From NCBI GenBank assembly GCA_017998095.1, contig JAGODU010000040.1:1-27231 (forward strand): DNA of 27,231 bases. Reading direction: 5' to 3'. How positions within the stretch are numbered: position 1 is the first letter of the stretch; each line of letters begins with the position of its first letter. Under the pieces are notes generated by a model that saw nothing but the letters and a program-made list of their open reading frames with translations, searched no databases and was not told the DNA's origin. This document shows positions 1 to 10,005 of the stretch, piece by piece. This DNA is from Prolixibacteraceae bacterium. GTDB taxonomy: Bacteria > Bacteroidota > Bacteroidia > Bacteroidales > Prolixibacteraceae. A program made the translations under genes and the position numbers.

Positions 1-1281
1 CTTGAATATGTTGGCACCAGAGACGGTAACTTCAGATGGATGAGTTCATCGAAAGTTCCTATTTTTGATGATGGAGGCAAAGTTGTTGGCACTGTTGGAA
101 TCACGAGGAACGTTGATAAGATGGTGAGGGTAGAGCACAGGATAAAGGCTGAAAGAGATTTGTTACAGCTGTTGATTGATAATATACCTTCTCCCATTTA
201 TTTTAAAGATATTCAGTCGAAGTTTACCAGGGTAAATCTTGCGCAGTCAAAACTATTGGGAGCCAATTCAATAGAAGATGTAATCGGTAAAACTGACTTT
301 GATTTTTATCCTGAAGAAAATGCCATTAGTTTCTATACTGATGAGATGAGGATTGTAGAAAGTGATGTTGCCATTGTAAATAAAATTGAAGAGGTTTATC
401 CTCCGGGCGATGGATTGAAATGGTTTTCTACAACAAAAATTCCAATAAAGAACGAAGACGGATATCTTTCAGGAATACTGGGGGTATCACATGATATTAC
501 AGATCAGGTGCTTGTAAAAAAGAACCTTGAATATGCAAAAGAAAAGGCAGAGCTTGCCAGCAATGCCAAAAGCAGTTTCCTTTCAAACATGTCGCATGAG
601 CTGAGGACGCCAATGAATGGGGTTATCGGGATGGCTGAAGTACTTAGTATGACTGAACTTGATGCTGATCAGACAAAAATAGTTGACCTTATTTTACGCT
701 CAGGAAAGAACCTTCTCAACATTATAAACGATATACTTGATTTTTCAAAGATTGAAAGCAATAAGATGACTATTGAAAGCATACCAATTGACATTAAATC
801 AATAGTTAAGGATGTTTATGAAATGATGGCTTTCAGTGCAAAAGAAAAAGAAATTGACTTCTATACAAAAATTGATTCAAATATTCCTGAAATTGTTTTA
901 GGAGATTCGCTCAGAATTAAACAAATTTTGATTAATCTTGTGAGCAACGCTATCAAGTTTACAAAAAAAGGGGAAGTTGTAATTGAAGCTTGTTTCTTAG
1001 GTAATTCAGAAAACAAACATTGTGTAGTCTTTAAAGTAAGAGACACAGGTATTGGCATAAGCGAAGACCAAATGACTTATCTTTTTGAAGCCTTTACTCA
1101 GGCTGATGCTTCAACATCCCGCAAATATGGAGGAACAGGACTTGGACTTGCAATCTCAAGTCGCCTTGTGGAAATGATGGAAGGTAAACTTAGCGTTGTG
1201 AGTGAGAAAGGTAAAGGTTCGACTTTCTTCTTTGACATTTGTTTCAAGAAAATGGCGATGAAGGATTCGGGCTTGATTTAA
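1..1281 (+). CDS. PAS-domain sensor histidine kinase, 5' end outside window
   Basis: The reading frame is open from base 1, so the gene starts upstream and only its last 426 codons are seen. They hold the end of one PAS/PAC domain (about residues 1-45 of the visible part), a second PAS domain (about 55-170), a HisKA dimerisation domain with the phospho-accepting His in [10 protein letters not shown] (codon 595-597), and a GHKL ATPase domain with N box (LVSNAIKFT), G1 (DTGIGIS), F box (FEAFTQAD) and G2 ([10 protein letters not shown]). All catalytic boxes are intact, so an active kinase is expected. What it senses cannot be told. The kinase ends abruptly after the ATPase domain and a response regulator follows 17 bp later in the -1 frame, so the pair may once have been a single hybrid kinase. 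No membrane segment is seen in the visible part. Confidence 0.93.
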   Translation, partial: LEYVGTRDGNFRWMSSSKVPIFDDGGKVVGTVGITRNVDKMVRVEHRIKAERDLLQLLIDNIPSPIYFKDIQSKFTRVNLAQSKLLGANSIEDVIGKTDFDFYPEENAISFYTDEMRIVESDVAIVNKIEEVYPPGDGLKWFSTTKIPIKNEDGYLSGILGVSHDITDQVLVKKNLEYAKEKAELASNAKSSFLSNMSHELRTPMNGVIGMAEVLSMTELDADQTKIVDLILRSGKNLLNIINDILDFSKIESNKMTIESIPIDIKSIVKDVYEMMAFSAKEKEIDFYTKIDSNIPEIVLGDSLRIKQILINLVSNAIKFTKKGEVVIEACFLGNSENKHCVVFKVRDTGIGISEDQMTYLFEAFTQADASTSRKYGGTGLGLAISSRLVEMMEGKLSVVSEKGKGSTFFFDICFKKMAMKDSGLI

Positions 1282-1298
1282 TTTTACATTTTATTTCT

Positions 1299-1706
1299 AT
1301 GATTTTTAAGATTTTAGTAGCTGAGGACAATTCTATCAATGTTCAGGTGGCGAAGTTTGTATTGAAACCAATAGCATCTGAGCTCGATTTTGTTAAGAAT
1401 GGAGAGGAAGCCCTTGAGAAGTATCTTTCAAATGAGTACGATTTTATTTTAATGGATGTCAAAATGCCTGTAATGGATGGCTTTGAAGCCACTCAGGCAA
1501 TCCGCAATATTGAAGCTGAAAGGAATGACGGTAAAAGGATGCCGATTATTGCAATGACAGCCAACAACATGTATGAAGAAATCCAGGAATGCTTAAGGGC
1601 AGGGATGGATGCTTTTCTTGCTAAACCATTCAATACCGTTGATGTTAAAAACATGATTAAAAATCTTGATAATACTGATTTGCAAGCTAAGCTAAATGTG
1701 ATTTAA
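1299..1706 (+). CDS. single-domain response regulator (CheY-like receiver)
   Basis: The 135-aa product is a bare receiver domain. The acidic pocket is VAEDN near residues 8-12, the phospho-acceptor is Asp53 in LMDVKMPVMDG, the conserved Thr lies in IAMTAN, and the conserved Lys is in LAKPF near residue 109. There is no DNA-binding output domain. ATG 1299 is chosen because the only earlier start, a TTG at 1239, lies inside the kinase gene, and the receiver fold begins just after 1299 (KILVAEDN). It lies 17 bp after the kinase gene and 17 bp before mutS2, so the three are probably co-transcribed. The likely partner is the upstream kinase. It may be a hybrid-kinase receiver domain detached by a frameshift, because the reading frame stays open back to 1239. 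Confidence 0.88.
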   Translation: MIFKILVAEDNSINVQVAKFVLKPIASELDFVKNGEEALEKYLSNEYDFILMDVKMPVMDGFEATQAIRNIEAERNDGKRMPIIAMTANNMYEEIQECLRAGMDAFLAKPFNTVDVKNMIKNLDNTDLQAKLNVI

Positions 1707-1723
1707 TTTGCATAAAAAAACAA

Positions 1724-4219
1724 ATGCAATTAGTTTATCCTGATAATTTTGAACAAAAGATAGGATTCGACAGAATCAGGCAAATGCTTTCTGCCAATTG
1801 TCTGAGTCAGCTGGGCAAAGAAAAGGTTGAAAGCCTATGCTTTCTGAACAATTTCAAAGAGATAAATTTCCAGACAGATTTAGCACTTGAGTTTCTGCAA
1901 ATAATAAGGGAATACGACAATTTTCCCACAAACCATTATTACGACCTTCGCCATTCACTGGCTAAAATAAAGATAGAAGGCACTTTCCTTGAAGTGTTTG
2001 AAGTTTTTGATCTCAGGCGATCGCTGGAAACACTCAGGGCTATAATTAATTTCTTCAGCTCACCTGCTTCAGATAAATTTCCAAACCTTAAATCTCTTTC
2101 AGGTAATATTCAGGCATTTGGAAATATTATTAAGAGAATTGACGAGATACTTTCAAAGTTTGGAACGATAAAGGATAATGCTTCGCCCGGACTTCATGAT
2201 ATCAGAAAACAAATATTTGCCCTTCAGAGTAGTATAAGCAAAAAGATAGCATCAATACTTCATCAGCTTCAGGCTGAGGGTGTTGTGGATGAGGAGACAT
2301 CAATAGTTATCAGGGATGGAAGGCCTGTAATACCTGTTTCGGCAGCAAATAAGAAGAAAATCCTTGGAATAGTACAGGATGAATCGGCTACCGGAAAGAC
2401 AGCCTTTGTAGAGCCGGCAGTGATTGTTGAAATGAACAATACACTTAGGGAGCTTGAGAACGCAGAGAAGAGGGAGATAGTAAAAATACTTATTGATTTT
2501 TCTGCCTATATACGTCCTGACGTTGAAGAACTTGCTGCTTCCTATGAATTCCTTGGGGAAATAGATTTCATCAGGTCAAAGGCAGTATTGGCAAACCAAT
2601 TTGATTGTATAAAGCCTGAAATAAGAAATGAACCTGTATTCTATTGGTACAGAGCATGTCATCCTGTGTTAACTCAATCATTAAAGAAAGAAAAAAGGGA
2701 AGTAGTTCCTTTGAACCTCAGGCTTGATGAACCAAACAGAATACTTCTGATTTCAGGTCCGAATGCAGGAGGAAAATCGGTATGCCTAAAGACAACTGGC
2801 ATAATTCAGTATATGCTGCAATGCGGATTGCTGGTGCCAATGGCTGAAGGTTCAATAATGGGAATCTTCAATCAAATGTTTATAGACATTGGTGATGAGC
2901 AGTCGATAGAAAACGACCTGAGTACATATTCATCACACCTGCTGAATATGAAATTCTTTACCGAAAACTGCAATTCGCGTTCTTTGGTATTGATAGATGA
3001 ATTCGGAACAGGAACCGAGCCAATGCTGGGAGGGGCAATTGCAGAAGCAGTGCTCGATAAACTCAATAAACTGGGGACTTACGGCATTATCACCACTCAC
3101 TATACAAACCTGAAACATTTCGGTGCATCTCAAAAGGGGATAGTGAATGGCGCTATGATGTACGATACAGGCGAAATGAGGCCATTATTTCAATTGCAGG
3201 TCGGAAAGCCAGGAAGTTCGTTTGCCTTCGAAATTGCGCGTAAAATTGGTCTCTCGGAAGACATCCTTCAGGAGGCAACAGATAAGCTCGGTAAAGAGCA
3301 TATTGATTACGACAGGCATTTGAGGGATATTGTCAGGGATAAGCAATATTGGGAAACAAAAAAAGTAAAGATTCAAAGTGTTGAAAGAAAGCTGGATACC
3401 CTTAGTCAGGAATATGCTGATGAACTTCAGAATACTCAAAAGCAAAGGAAAGAGATAATTTCAGCAGCAAAGCTTGAAGCTCAAAAGATACTTGAAGATG
3501 CCAATAAGGTAATTGAGAACACTATACGTGAAATCAGGGAATCGCAGGCTGACAGGGAAAAGACAAAAGATATAAGGAAAAAGCTGGTTGAGCAAAAGGA
3601 AAAGATTGAAACAATTAACCCTGAAGAGGAAAAGAAGATACTTGAGAAAATTGAAAAGATAAAACGGCAGGAGCAGTCAAAGAAAGATAAAAAGCTGGCT
3701 CAGGTAATCAAAAGCGAGCCGGTGATGAAGAAAACCCCAGTATTCAAGGCCGGTGATAAAGTGAAGATTATTGAAAGCGGAAATATTTGTGAAGTTATTG
3801 ATGTAGATAAGACGAAGGTGATATTAGCCCTGGGCAATATTATGACTACACTTACTCTCGATAAGATTGAGCCTGTAAGTAAAAACGAGGCTAAAAAGCA
3901 GGATAAAACAGCAGGGTTAATGCCTAAGGCTGATTCTTTGAAAAGGACTAATGAAATAATGCAAAAGAAGCTTACTTTCAAAACTGATATTGATGTTCGG
4001 GGACAAAGGGCTGAAGAGGCTCTTGCCAATATTCAGGCTCTGATTGATGATGCCATTGTTTTGCGGACAAAGACTCTCAGGATATTACACGGAAAAGGGT
4101 ATGGGATACTGAAAGAAGTTATTCGTAACTACTTGAAAACAGAGCCTGTAGTCAAATCATTCAGGGATGAGCATGTTCAGTTTGGCGGGGCAGGAATTAC
4201 AATTGTTGAATTAGATTAA
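1724..4219 (+). CDS. mutS2: MutS2 family DNA/ribosome-associated ATPase with Smr domain
   Basis: The 831-aa length and domain order are those of MutS2. An N-terminal core/clamp region (about 1-300) precedes a MutS-type ATPase with Walker A GPNAGGKS at residues 345-352 and Walker B LVLIDEFGTGTEP with Asp425/Glu426. A long charged coiled-coil region (about 510-650) follows, and then a C-terminal Smr domain with DVRG at 757-760 and the HGKG motif at 789. The N-terminal mismatch-recognition domain of MutS is absent. In other bacteria MutS2 has been linked to suppression of recombination and to rescue of collided ribosomes through its Smr endonuclease; which role applies here cannot be seen. It sits 17 bp after the response regulator and 8 bp before the next gene, suggesting one transcript. 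Confidence 0.95.
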   Translation: MQLVYPDNFEQKIGFDRIRQMLSANCLSQLGKEKVESLCFLNNFKEINFQTDLALEFLQIIREYDNFPTNHYYDLRHSLAKIKIEGTFLEVFEVFDLRRSLETLRAIINFFSSPASDKFPNLKSLSGNIQAFGNIIKRIDEILSKFGTIKDNASPGLHDIRKQIFALQSSISKKIASILHQLQAEGVVDEETSIVIRDGRPVIPVSAANKKKILGIVQDESATGKTAFVEPAVIVEMNNTLRELENAEKREIVKILIDFSAYIRPDVEELAASYEFLGEIDFIRSKAVLANQFDCIKPEIRNEPVFYWYRACHPVLTQSLKKEKREVVPLNLRLDEPNRILLISGPNAGGKSVCLKTTGIIQYMLQCGLLVPMAEGSIMGIFNQMFIDIGDEQSIENDLSTYSSHLLNMKFFTENCNSRSLVLIDEFGTGTEPMLGGAIAEAVLDKLNKLGTYGIITTHYTNLKHFGASQKGIVNGAMMYDTGEMRPLFQLQVGKPGSSFAFEIARKIGLSEDILQEATDKLGKEHIDYDRHLRDIVRDKQYWETKKVKIQSVERKLDTLSQEYADELQNTQKQRKEIISAAKLEAQKILEDANKVIENTIREIRESQADREKTKDIRKKLVEQKEKIETINPEEEKKILEKIEKIKRQEQSKKDKKLAQVIKSEPVMKKTPVFKAGDKVKIIESGNICEVIDVDKTKVILALGNIMTTLTLDKIEPVSKNEAKKQDKTAGLMPKADSLKRTNEIMQKKLTFKTDIDVRGQRAEEALANIQALIDDAIVLRTKTLRILHGKGYGILKEVIRNYLKTEPVVKSFRDEHVQFGGAGITIVELD

Positions 4220-4227
4220 AATTTACA

Positions 4228-7164
4228 ATGAAGTCAAACACTGTGATCAGCAGCAGAATGCTGGAAAAGCTGGCAAATACACTTGAAGGAGAATTACGTT
4301 ACGATCATATATCAAAAATCATATATTCCACTGATGCTTCGGCATATAGGGAAACCCCACTGGCTGTTGCATTTCCAAAATCAAATGAAGATATCAGAAA
4401 GCTGATAGCTTTTTCTTCAGAACATAAGACTTCCTTAATTCCCAGAGGTGCAGGTACTTCACTGGCAGGACAGGTAGTAGGTCACGGAATAGTCGTTGAC
4501 ATTTCGAAATACATGAATCAGGTTCTGGAATGTAATCCTGAAGAGAAATGGATTGAAGTTCAGCCTGGAGTAATACTTGAGGAAATGAACATTTACCTTA
4601 AGCAGTTTGGTTTAATGTTCGGTCCTGAAACATCAACTGCCAACCGTTGTACAATGGGGGGAATGTTAGGAAATAACAGCTGCGGACTTCATTCTTTGGT
4701 GTACGGAAGCGTGAGGGATCATGTTGTTGAAGTAAAGGCTTTATTGAGTAATGGTTCAGAGGTTATTTTCAATGAGTTAAGTATTGATGAATTTAAAGAT
4801 AAGCTTAAGGGTAATACCCTTGAAAACAAGCTTTATAAAAAGATTGACAGTATATTGGCTGATGAAAGTATACGATCAGAAATTCAAATGCAATATCCCC
4901 ATCCTTCGGTTCCAAGAAGGAACAACGGCTATGCTTTGGATGTTCTTTCAAACATGAATCCTTACAATGGTGAAGGAGGAAAATTCAATTTTTCAAAGTT
5001 CATTGCAGGATCGGAAGGAACACTTGCCTTTATCACGAGCATAAAATTAAACCTGGTGCCACTGCCACCAAAGGAAAAGGCTGTGTTGTGCGTTCACTTC
5101 GATAAGCTGGAAGATGCTTTCAAAGCAAACCTGATTGCATTGAAGTATAAGCCCTGGGCAGTTGAATTGATGGACAGGACAATCATGGAAATGACCAAGG
5201 GAATTCATGGTCTTGCTAAGAACAGGTTTTTTATAAAGGGAGATCCGGAGGCAATTTTAATAATTGAGTTGTGTAGTGAAGAAAAGGATGAGATAAGCAA
5301 TTGTTCGGCCTTGATAGAGAAGGAGATGAGGGATAATGGATTTGGCAATCACTTCCCTTTGATCCGGGGTTCCGACATACAAAAAGTATGGGGATTAAGA
5401 ACTGCCGGACTTGGTGTTCTTTCAAACATACCGGGCGATGCCAAGCCTGTTTCACTTGTTGAAGATACTGCTATTCCTGTTGATAAACTGCCTGAATATC
5501 TTGAAGAATTCAAGTCTTTGCTTGACAAATACAATCTGAATGCTGTTTACCATGCACATATAGCAACGGGAGAGCTTCACCTTAGGCCTGTTTTGAATCT
5601 AAAGGATACTGAAGATGTTAAGTTATTCAGGATTATAGCAGTAGAAACAGCAAAGCTGGTTAAGAAATACAGAGGTTCATTGAGTGGAGAGCATGGTGAT
5701 GGCAGGTTGAGAGGAGAGTTTATTCCATATATGCTTGGAGATAAGGTGTACGGACTTTTAAAAGAGATAAAAAACAGCTGGGATCCTGATAATATTTTCA
5801 ATCCGGGCAAGATAATCAACACTCCGCCGATGGACAAATCATTGAGGTATGAGCCGGGAGTTGACACACTTAGCCTTAACAGTTATTTTGACTATAAGAT
5901 GGAACAGGGAATGGCCAGAGCAATAGAAAAGTGCAATGGTTCGGCCGACTGCAGAAAGAGTGAGATAATTGGAGGAACAATGTGTCCGAGTTTCATGGCT
6001 ACCCGCGATGAGATACATTCAACACGGGGCAGGGCAAACGTTTTGAGGGAGTTGATTACAAAGAAAGGAGATGTGCACTGGGCTGATCAGCATGAAGTTA
6101 TGGAATCGCTGGATCTGTGTCTTTCATGTAAAGCCTGTAAAAGTGAATGTCCTTCAGGGGTGGACATGGCAAAGCTGAAAGCCGATTTCCTGCAAAACCA
6201 TTATGATGCAAATCCTACACCTGTCAGGTCATTACTGATAGCCAATTTTCCCCGTTATATGGAACTGGCAATGAAGCTACAGCCTTTGACAGGATGGGCA
6301 TTCAGATCTAAATTAATATCACCTTTGATAAAATACTTTGCCGGATTCAATACAAAGAGACCAATGCCTTCAATTTCAAAATACTCATTGAACAGCTGGT
6401 ACAAAAAACATGATAACAGTTCTAAAGCACCAAAAGGCAAAGTGTATTTATTTAACGATGAGTTTGTTAACAACAATGAATCGCATATTGGGGTAAAAGC
6501 CATATTGTTGCTTGAGAAGCTTGGATATGAAGTAGTTATTCCGCAACATACATATAGTGGAAGGACTTATTTATCAAAAGGGCTTGTAAAAAAGGCAGCA
6601 GTTTTGGCAGACAAGAATGTTGAAATGATGAAAGACATTATTTCGGAAGAGACGCCTTTAATTGGAATTGAACCTTCGGCAATACTCTCATTCAGAGATG
6701 AATATCCGCAGTTAGTTAAAAAAGAGCTTAAAGTAAAAGCTTTAGAGCTTTCTAAAAATGCACTCATGTTTGATGAGTTCATAATGAGGGAAGCAGAAAA
6801 GGGGAATATAACTTCAGATATGTTTACAACAGAAGTAGCTGAGATAAAGCTACATGGCCATTGTCATCAGAAAGCTTTGGCAACAACTGATTCCAGTAAG
6901 AAGATGCTGGAACTGCCTGTAAATTATAAGGTAAGTGAAATACCATCAGGATGTTGTGGTATGGCTGGGGCATTCGGATATGAAAAAGAGCACTATGATA
7001 TTTCAATTAAAATAGGAGAATTGGTGTTATTCCCGGCAATAAGGGAAACAGCTGACAACGTGATAATTGCAGCCCCCGGAACAAGCTGCAGGGAGCAGAT
7101 AGAGCATGGAACGGGCAGGAAAGCCATGCATCCGGTGGAGGTGTTGTACGGGGCGATGAAATAA
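4228..7164 (+). CDS. FAD-linked oxidase / Fe-S oxidoreductase fusion (GlcD-GlcF type, YdiJ-like)
   Basis: This 978-aa protein joins a flavin dehydrogenase to an iron-sulfur subunit. The N-terminal part is an FAD_binding_4 domain (about 40-180) with PRGAGTSLAGQ at residue 72 and NNSCGLHS near 150, followed by the FAD-oxidase C-terminal domain (about 250-530) with SGEHGDGR. The second half has a first cysteine group CNGSADC...CP from residue 569, a ferredoxin motif CLSCKACKSECP from residue 631, and a CCG-type domain with GHCHQKA and SGCCGMAG near 877 and 909. The family oxidises 2-hydroxy acids such as D-lactate, glycolate or D-2-hydroxyglutarate and passes electrons to the respiratory chain; E. 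coli YdiJ (D-2-hydroxyglutarate) has the same layout. The true substrate is not readable. No signal peptide or membrane helix is evident. Confidence 0.9.
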   Translation: MKSNTVISSRMLEKLANTLEGELRYDHISKIIYSTDASAYRETPLAVAFPKSNEDIRKLIAFSSEHKTSLIPRGAGTSLAGQVVGHGIVVDISKYMNQVLECNPEEKWIEVQPGVILEEMNIYLKQFGLMFGPETSTANRCTMGGMLGNNSCGLHSLVYGSVRDHVVEVKALLSNGSEVIFNELSIDEFKDKLKGNTLENKLYKKIDSILADESIRSEIQMQYPHPSVPRRNNGYALDVLSNMNPYNGEGGKFNFSKFIAGSEGTLAFITSIKLNLVPLPPKEKAVLCVHFDKLEDAFKANLIALKYKPWAVELMDRTIMEMTKGIHGLAKNRFFIKGDPEAILIIELCSEEKDEISNCSALIEKEMRDNGFGNHFPLIRGSDIQKVWGLRTAGLGVLSNIPGDAKPVSLVEDTAIPVDKLPEYLEEFKSLLDKYNLNAVYHAHIATGELHLRPVLNLKDTEDVKLFRIIAVETAKLVKKYRGSLSGEHGDGRLRGEFIPYMLGDKVYGLLKEIKNSWDPDNIFNPGKIINTPPMDKSLRYEPGVDTLSLNSYFDYKMEQGMARAIEKCNGSADCRKSEIIGGTMCPSFMATRDEIHSTRGRANVLRELITKKGDVHWADQHEVMESLDLCLSCKACKSECPSGVDMAKLKADFLQNHYDANPTPVRSLLIANFPRYMELAMKLQPLTGWAFRSKLISPLIKYFAGFNTKRPMPSISKYSLNSWYKKHDNSSKAPKGKVYLFNDEFVNNNESHIGVKAILLLEKLGYEVVIPQHTYSGRTYLSKGLVKKAAVLADKNVEMMKDIISEETPLIGIEPSAILSFRDEYPQLVKKELKVKALELSKNALMFDEFIMREAEKGNITSDMFTTEVAEIKLHGHCHQKALATTDSSKKMLELPVNYKVSEIPSGCCGMAGAFGYEKEHYDISIKIGELVLFPAIRETADNVIIAAPGTSCREQIEHGTGRKAMHPVEVLYGAMK

Positions 7165-7291
7165 ATCAATATTTCTTCAACAAAAAAGCAGTAAGGCTTT
7201 ATATTTTGCGAAGGGTAATTGATCCCCAATGGTATAAAAGGCGAATAAATGTCTTTTTAAAAGGGTTTAAGATAAATGGGGCTGTTGAGTT

Positions 7292-8413
7292 CTAAAGAAT
7301 AAATTCGTCGAAATTATCCTTGTTTATAAGTTTAAAATCAGCATCAGGATAGCTGAGAGAAAAAGCTTTGGGAATATTAAACTTTTGCTTATCGTTCCAT
7401 TTGAATTCATAAGCATAAATGTTTCCATCATATTCCTCGATGTAATCAATTTCCTTTTGTTCTTTTGTTCTCCAGAACCATTTATTGGCCCAGAGGCCTG
7501 AATAATTAAGGAATTTTAATCTTTCAGAAACAATAAAGTTCTCCCATAATGCACCTGTGTCGTTGCGTAATTCAATCTGGTTAAAGTTGGCAATAACGGA
7601 ATTTCTTATACCATTGTCCCAGAAATAAATCTTTTTACTGTTTTTAAGTTCATTTCTAAGGTTTCTGCTAAATGAGCCAAGTCTGAAAATGATATAAGTT
7701 TTTTCAAGTAATGTGATATACTTTTCTACTGTCTTTGAGTCAATTCCACATAATTGACCAAGTTCGTTATATGAAACCTGAGAACCGACCTGAAAGGATA
7801 TTGCCTGAAGTAGTTTGATTAGATTGTCAGGCTTTTGTATTTGTTCCCAGCTTAAAATATCTTTATATAAAAAGCTGTCAGACAAGAATTTCAGTATTTC
7901 TTTTTCTTCGCCTGGATGATTAATTACATCAGGGTAATAACCATACAACAACCTTTGCGGGAGTAGTCTTTTTTCTTCTAAAAGTCCATGGTGGGCAACC
8001 ATTTCAGCAAAAGAAACGGGGAACATGTTATATTCCCATTTTCTGCCGGTTAAAGGTTCGTTTACATGATTGGCAAGTTCAAAAGATGAGCTTCCCGATG
8101 CAATAAGCTGGACATCTTGTAAAGTGTCGGTGATTAATTTCAATCTTATTCCAATATCTTCAATACGTTGGGCTTCATCTATTACCAGAATGTTTTTTTT
8201 ACCAAGTAAAGACTTTAATCTTGTTGCAGAAATGTTATTAAATAATGCCTGAACATCAAGTTCATCACCATTGAACCACATCACATTTTCATTATTGTCA
8301 GTCAATTCATGTATCAGAGTAGTTTTTCCAACCTGGCGGGGACCAAGTATTATTATGGCTTTTCCTTTAAAAAATTTTTTCTTTATTGTATTTGTCAGAA
8401 ATCTTTCTATCAT
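7292..8413 (-). CDS. AAA ATPase with DUF4143 domain
   Basis: The 373-aa protein has an N-terminal AAA_14-type ATPase domain with Walker A GPRQVGKTT at residues 24-32 and Walker B ILVIDEAQ at 75-82. A winged-helix-like middle region (about 190-260) and a C-terminal DUF4143 region follow, the latter including KEIDYIEEYDGNIYAYEFKW, which resembles a PD-(D/E)xK-like fold core (D...E-x-K). Such proteins are widespread, often strain-variable and of unknown role. It stands alone on the minus strand between plus-strand genes and pyk, next to a short repeat array, which fits an accessory insertion. The start ATG at 8413 gives a complete family N-terminus. Function beyond ATP binding is unknown. Confidence 0.85.
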   Translation of the reverse strand: MIERFLTNTIKKKFFKGKAIIILGPRQVGKTTLIHELTDNNENVMWFNGDELDVQALFNNISATRLKSLLGKKNILVIDEAQRIEDIGIRLKLITDTLQDVQLIASGSSSFELANHVNEPLTGRKWEYNMFPVSFAEMVAHHGLLEEKRLLPQRLLYGYYPDVINHPGEEKEILKFLSDSFLYKDILSWEQIQKPDNLIKLLQAISFQVGSQVSYNELGQLCGIDSKTVEKYITLLEKTYIIFRLGSFSRNLRNELKNSKKIYFWDNGIRNSVIANFNQIELRNDTGALWENFIVSERLKFLNYSGLWANKWFWRTKEQKEIDYIEEYDGNIYAYEFKWNDKQKFNIPKAFSLSYPDADFKLINKDNFDEFIL

Positions 8414-8458
8414 TTGGATTAGAATTATACACCAAAAGTAAAGGTATTTATTCTAAAT

Positions 8459-8542
8459 TCCAAGAAAGTTGACACTTTTACGGAATGAAATCCAAAAAAG
8501 TCGATACTTTTAGGGAATGTAATCCAAAAAAGTTGAGATTTA
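8459..8542. repeat. 2.6 copies of a 32-bp tandem repeat at the pyk 3' end
   Basis: Two full 32-bp units (8459-8490 and 8491-8522) share TCCAARAAAGTYGAYACTTT and end in GGAATGWAA. A third, partial unit (8523-8542) runs into the pyk stop codon. Read on the minus strand the core is GTCAACTTTTTTGGA-like, which resembles the repeated blocks inside the ends of IS21-family insertion sequences. No transposase is present, so a relic end is only an inference. Three copies without spacers are too few and too close for a CRISPR array. Confidence 0.75.
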
Positions 8543-9982
8543 CATATCCAGCGGACCTATCAATCCTTTGATGTCATCTTCTGACCGGGCTTTAAGTTCC
8601 TTCTTTATATCAATGATTTCAAGGAATGAAGCCTTGCTCCTGATACCATAGCTGCTTCCTACATAAACAATACGATCGTCTTCGCTTATACTTCCATCGG
8701 CAAGAAGGCTTTTTATTGCAGATTTAATTGTTTTATCCCTGTTTTTATTAGGAGTGATTAAAGAAGGAAAAACACCATAAGAAAGAGCAAGTTCTCGCAT
8801 TACTCTTGGTCTGTAGCATTTTGCGAAAACAGGCATTTCGCCTCTGAAAGCAGATATGTGGCGTGGGTTATGTCCGGAAAGTGTATCTGTAACGATGGCA
8901 TTTGCTTTCATTTCATCCATAGCTCTGATAGCAGTGGCAGCAAGGAAATTTGATGTGTCCATGTTTATTGGAGGCACGATATCATTTCTTTTATCCTTAT
9001 TTTTCTCAACTTCAAGAGCAACCTTTGACATCACCTTTACTGCTTCAATTCCATATTGCCCGTATGCTGTTTCACCACTTAGCATTATTGCATCGCAACG
9101 ATTATATACTGCATTGGCAATATCGCTTACTTCAGCTCTGGTAGGTCTTGGATGATCTATCATAGTGTGAAGCATTTGAGTAGCCATGATAACAGGGCGT
9201 TTTCTTTCAATACACTTCTTAATCAACATCCTTGAAACTGGAGGTATTTTTTCAGCAGGTATTTCAATGCCCAGATCACCCCTGGCTATCATTACTCCAT
9301 AGGCATGTTCCAGTATTTCATCAATATTATCAACACCTTGCTGATTTTCAATCTTGGCAATAATTCTGATTGGACTTTTATGCTCGTCAAGTATATTCTG
9401 AATATCAATGATATCCTGCTTGTTCCTGACAAAAGAATGAGCTATGAATTCAATCTTGTTTTCTATGGCAAATAAAATGAAATCTTTATCCTTATCGGTA
9501 AGTGATGGCAGATTAATGCTGACGCCCGGTACATTGACGCTTTTCTTATTTTTAATAACTCCGCTGTTGGTTGCTTCGGCATAAAGATAGTTGTTGTCTT
9601 TGTCAGTAACCTCAAGTTCTATTTCGCCGTCATCTATCATCAGACGGGAGCCGACAGGTATTTCATTTACAAAAAGAGGATAATTGACATGTATACAATC
9701 TTTTAATGATAAGTCGCCGCTTACTTTTACTTTGTCGCCAAATGTTACTGGATACTCTTTTTCCATGTTGTAAGTCCTTACTTCAGGACCCTTAGTGTCA
9801 ATTAAGAAAGGTATTTTATCGGAAACAGATTTGACATTATTCATTATTTTTAAAGCACCCTCCCTGTTTATATGGGCAGTATTCATTCTAACAACATTCA
9901 TCCCGTTTTCATAAAGAGCCTGTATGTATTCGGGATCACTCTTCCAGTCTGATATAGTTGCTACGATCTTTGTTTTTTTCAT
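8540..9982 (-). CDS. pyk: pyruvate kinase
   Basis: Pyruvate kinase converts phosphoenolpyruvate and ADP to pyruvate and ATP in the last step of glycolysis. The 480-aa protein has the usual length. It starts with KIVATIS and NGMNVVRMNTAH, where most bacterial enzymes have a Ser before the His; this variant is, from memory, usual in Bacteroidota. It also contains LIDTKGPEVR, the active-site signature IIAKIENQQGVDNIDEI, ARGDLGIEIP, and MATQMLHTM with RAEVSDIANAV. The C-terminal regulatory domain (about 350-480) is complete. Its stop codon lies in the last unit of a 32-bp repeat array, so the final codons may have been altered by an insertion, but the family end looks intact. It is monocistronic, facing away from the DUF2721 gene. 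Confidence 0.95.
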   Translation of the reverse strand: MKKTKIVATISDWKSDPEYIQALYENGMNVVRMNTAHINREGALKIMNNVKSVSDKIPFLIDTKGPEVRTYNMEKEYPVTFGDKVKVSGDLSLKDCIHVNYPLFVNEIPVGSRLMIDDGEIELEVTDKDNNYLYAEATNSGVIKNKKSVNVPGVSINLPSLTDKDKDFILFAIENKIEFIAHSFVRNKQDIIDIQNILDEHKSPIRIIAKIENQQGVDNIDEILEHAYGVMIARGDLGIEIPAEKIPPVSRMLIKKCIERKRPVIMATQMLHTMIDHPRPTRAEVSDIANAVYNRCDAIMLSGETAYGQYGIEAVKVMSKVALEVEKNKDKRNDIVPPINMDTSNFLAATAIRAMDEMKANAIVTDTLSGHNPRHISAFRGEMPVFAKCYRPRVMRELALSYGVFPSLITPNKNRDKTIKSAIKSLLADGSISEDDRIVYVGSSYGIRSKASFLEIIDIKKELKARSEDDIKGLIGPLDM

Positions 9983-10005
9983 TATAATCTGTTTTTAAGA
10001 GGCCG

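Noticed and set aside
7184..7210. Terminator after the FAD/Fe-S dehydrogenase gene (AAAGC...GCTTT)
   Set aside because: The stem is only about 5 bp and AT-rich, and no T-tract follows.
8459..8542. CRISPR array
   Set aside because: Units are directly adjacent without spacers, only 2.6 copies are present, and no cas gene is in the window.
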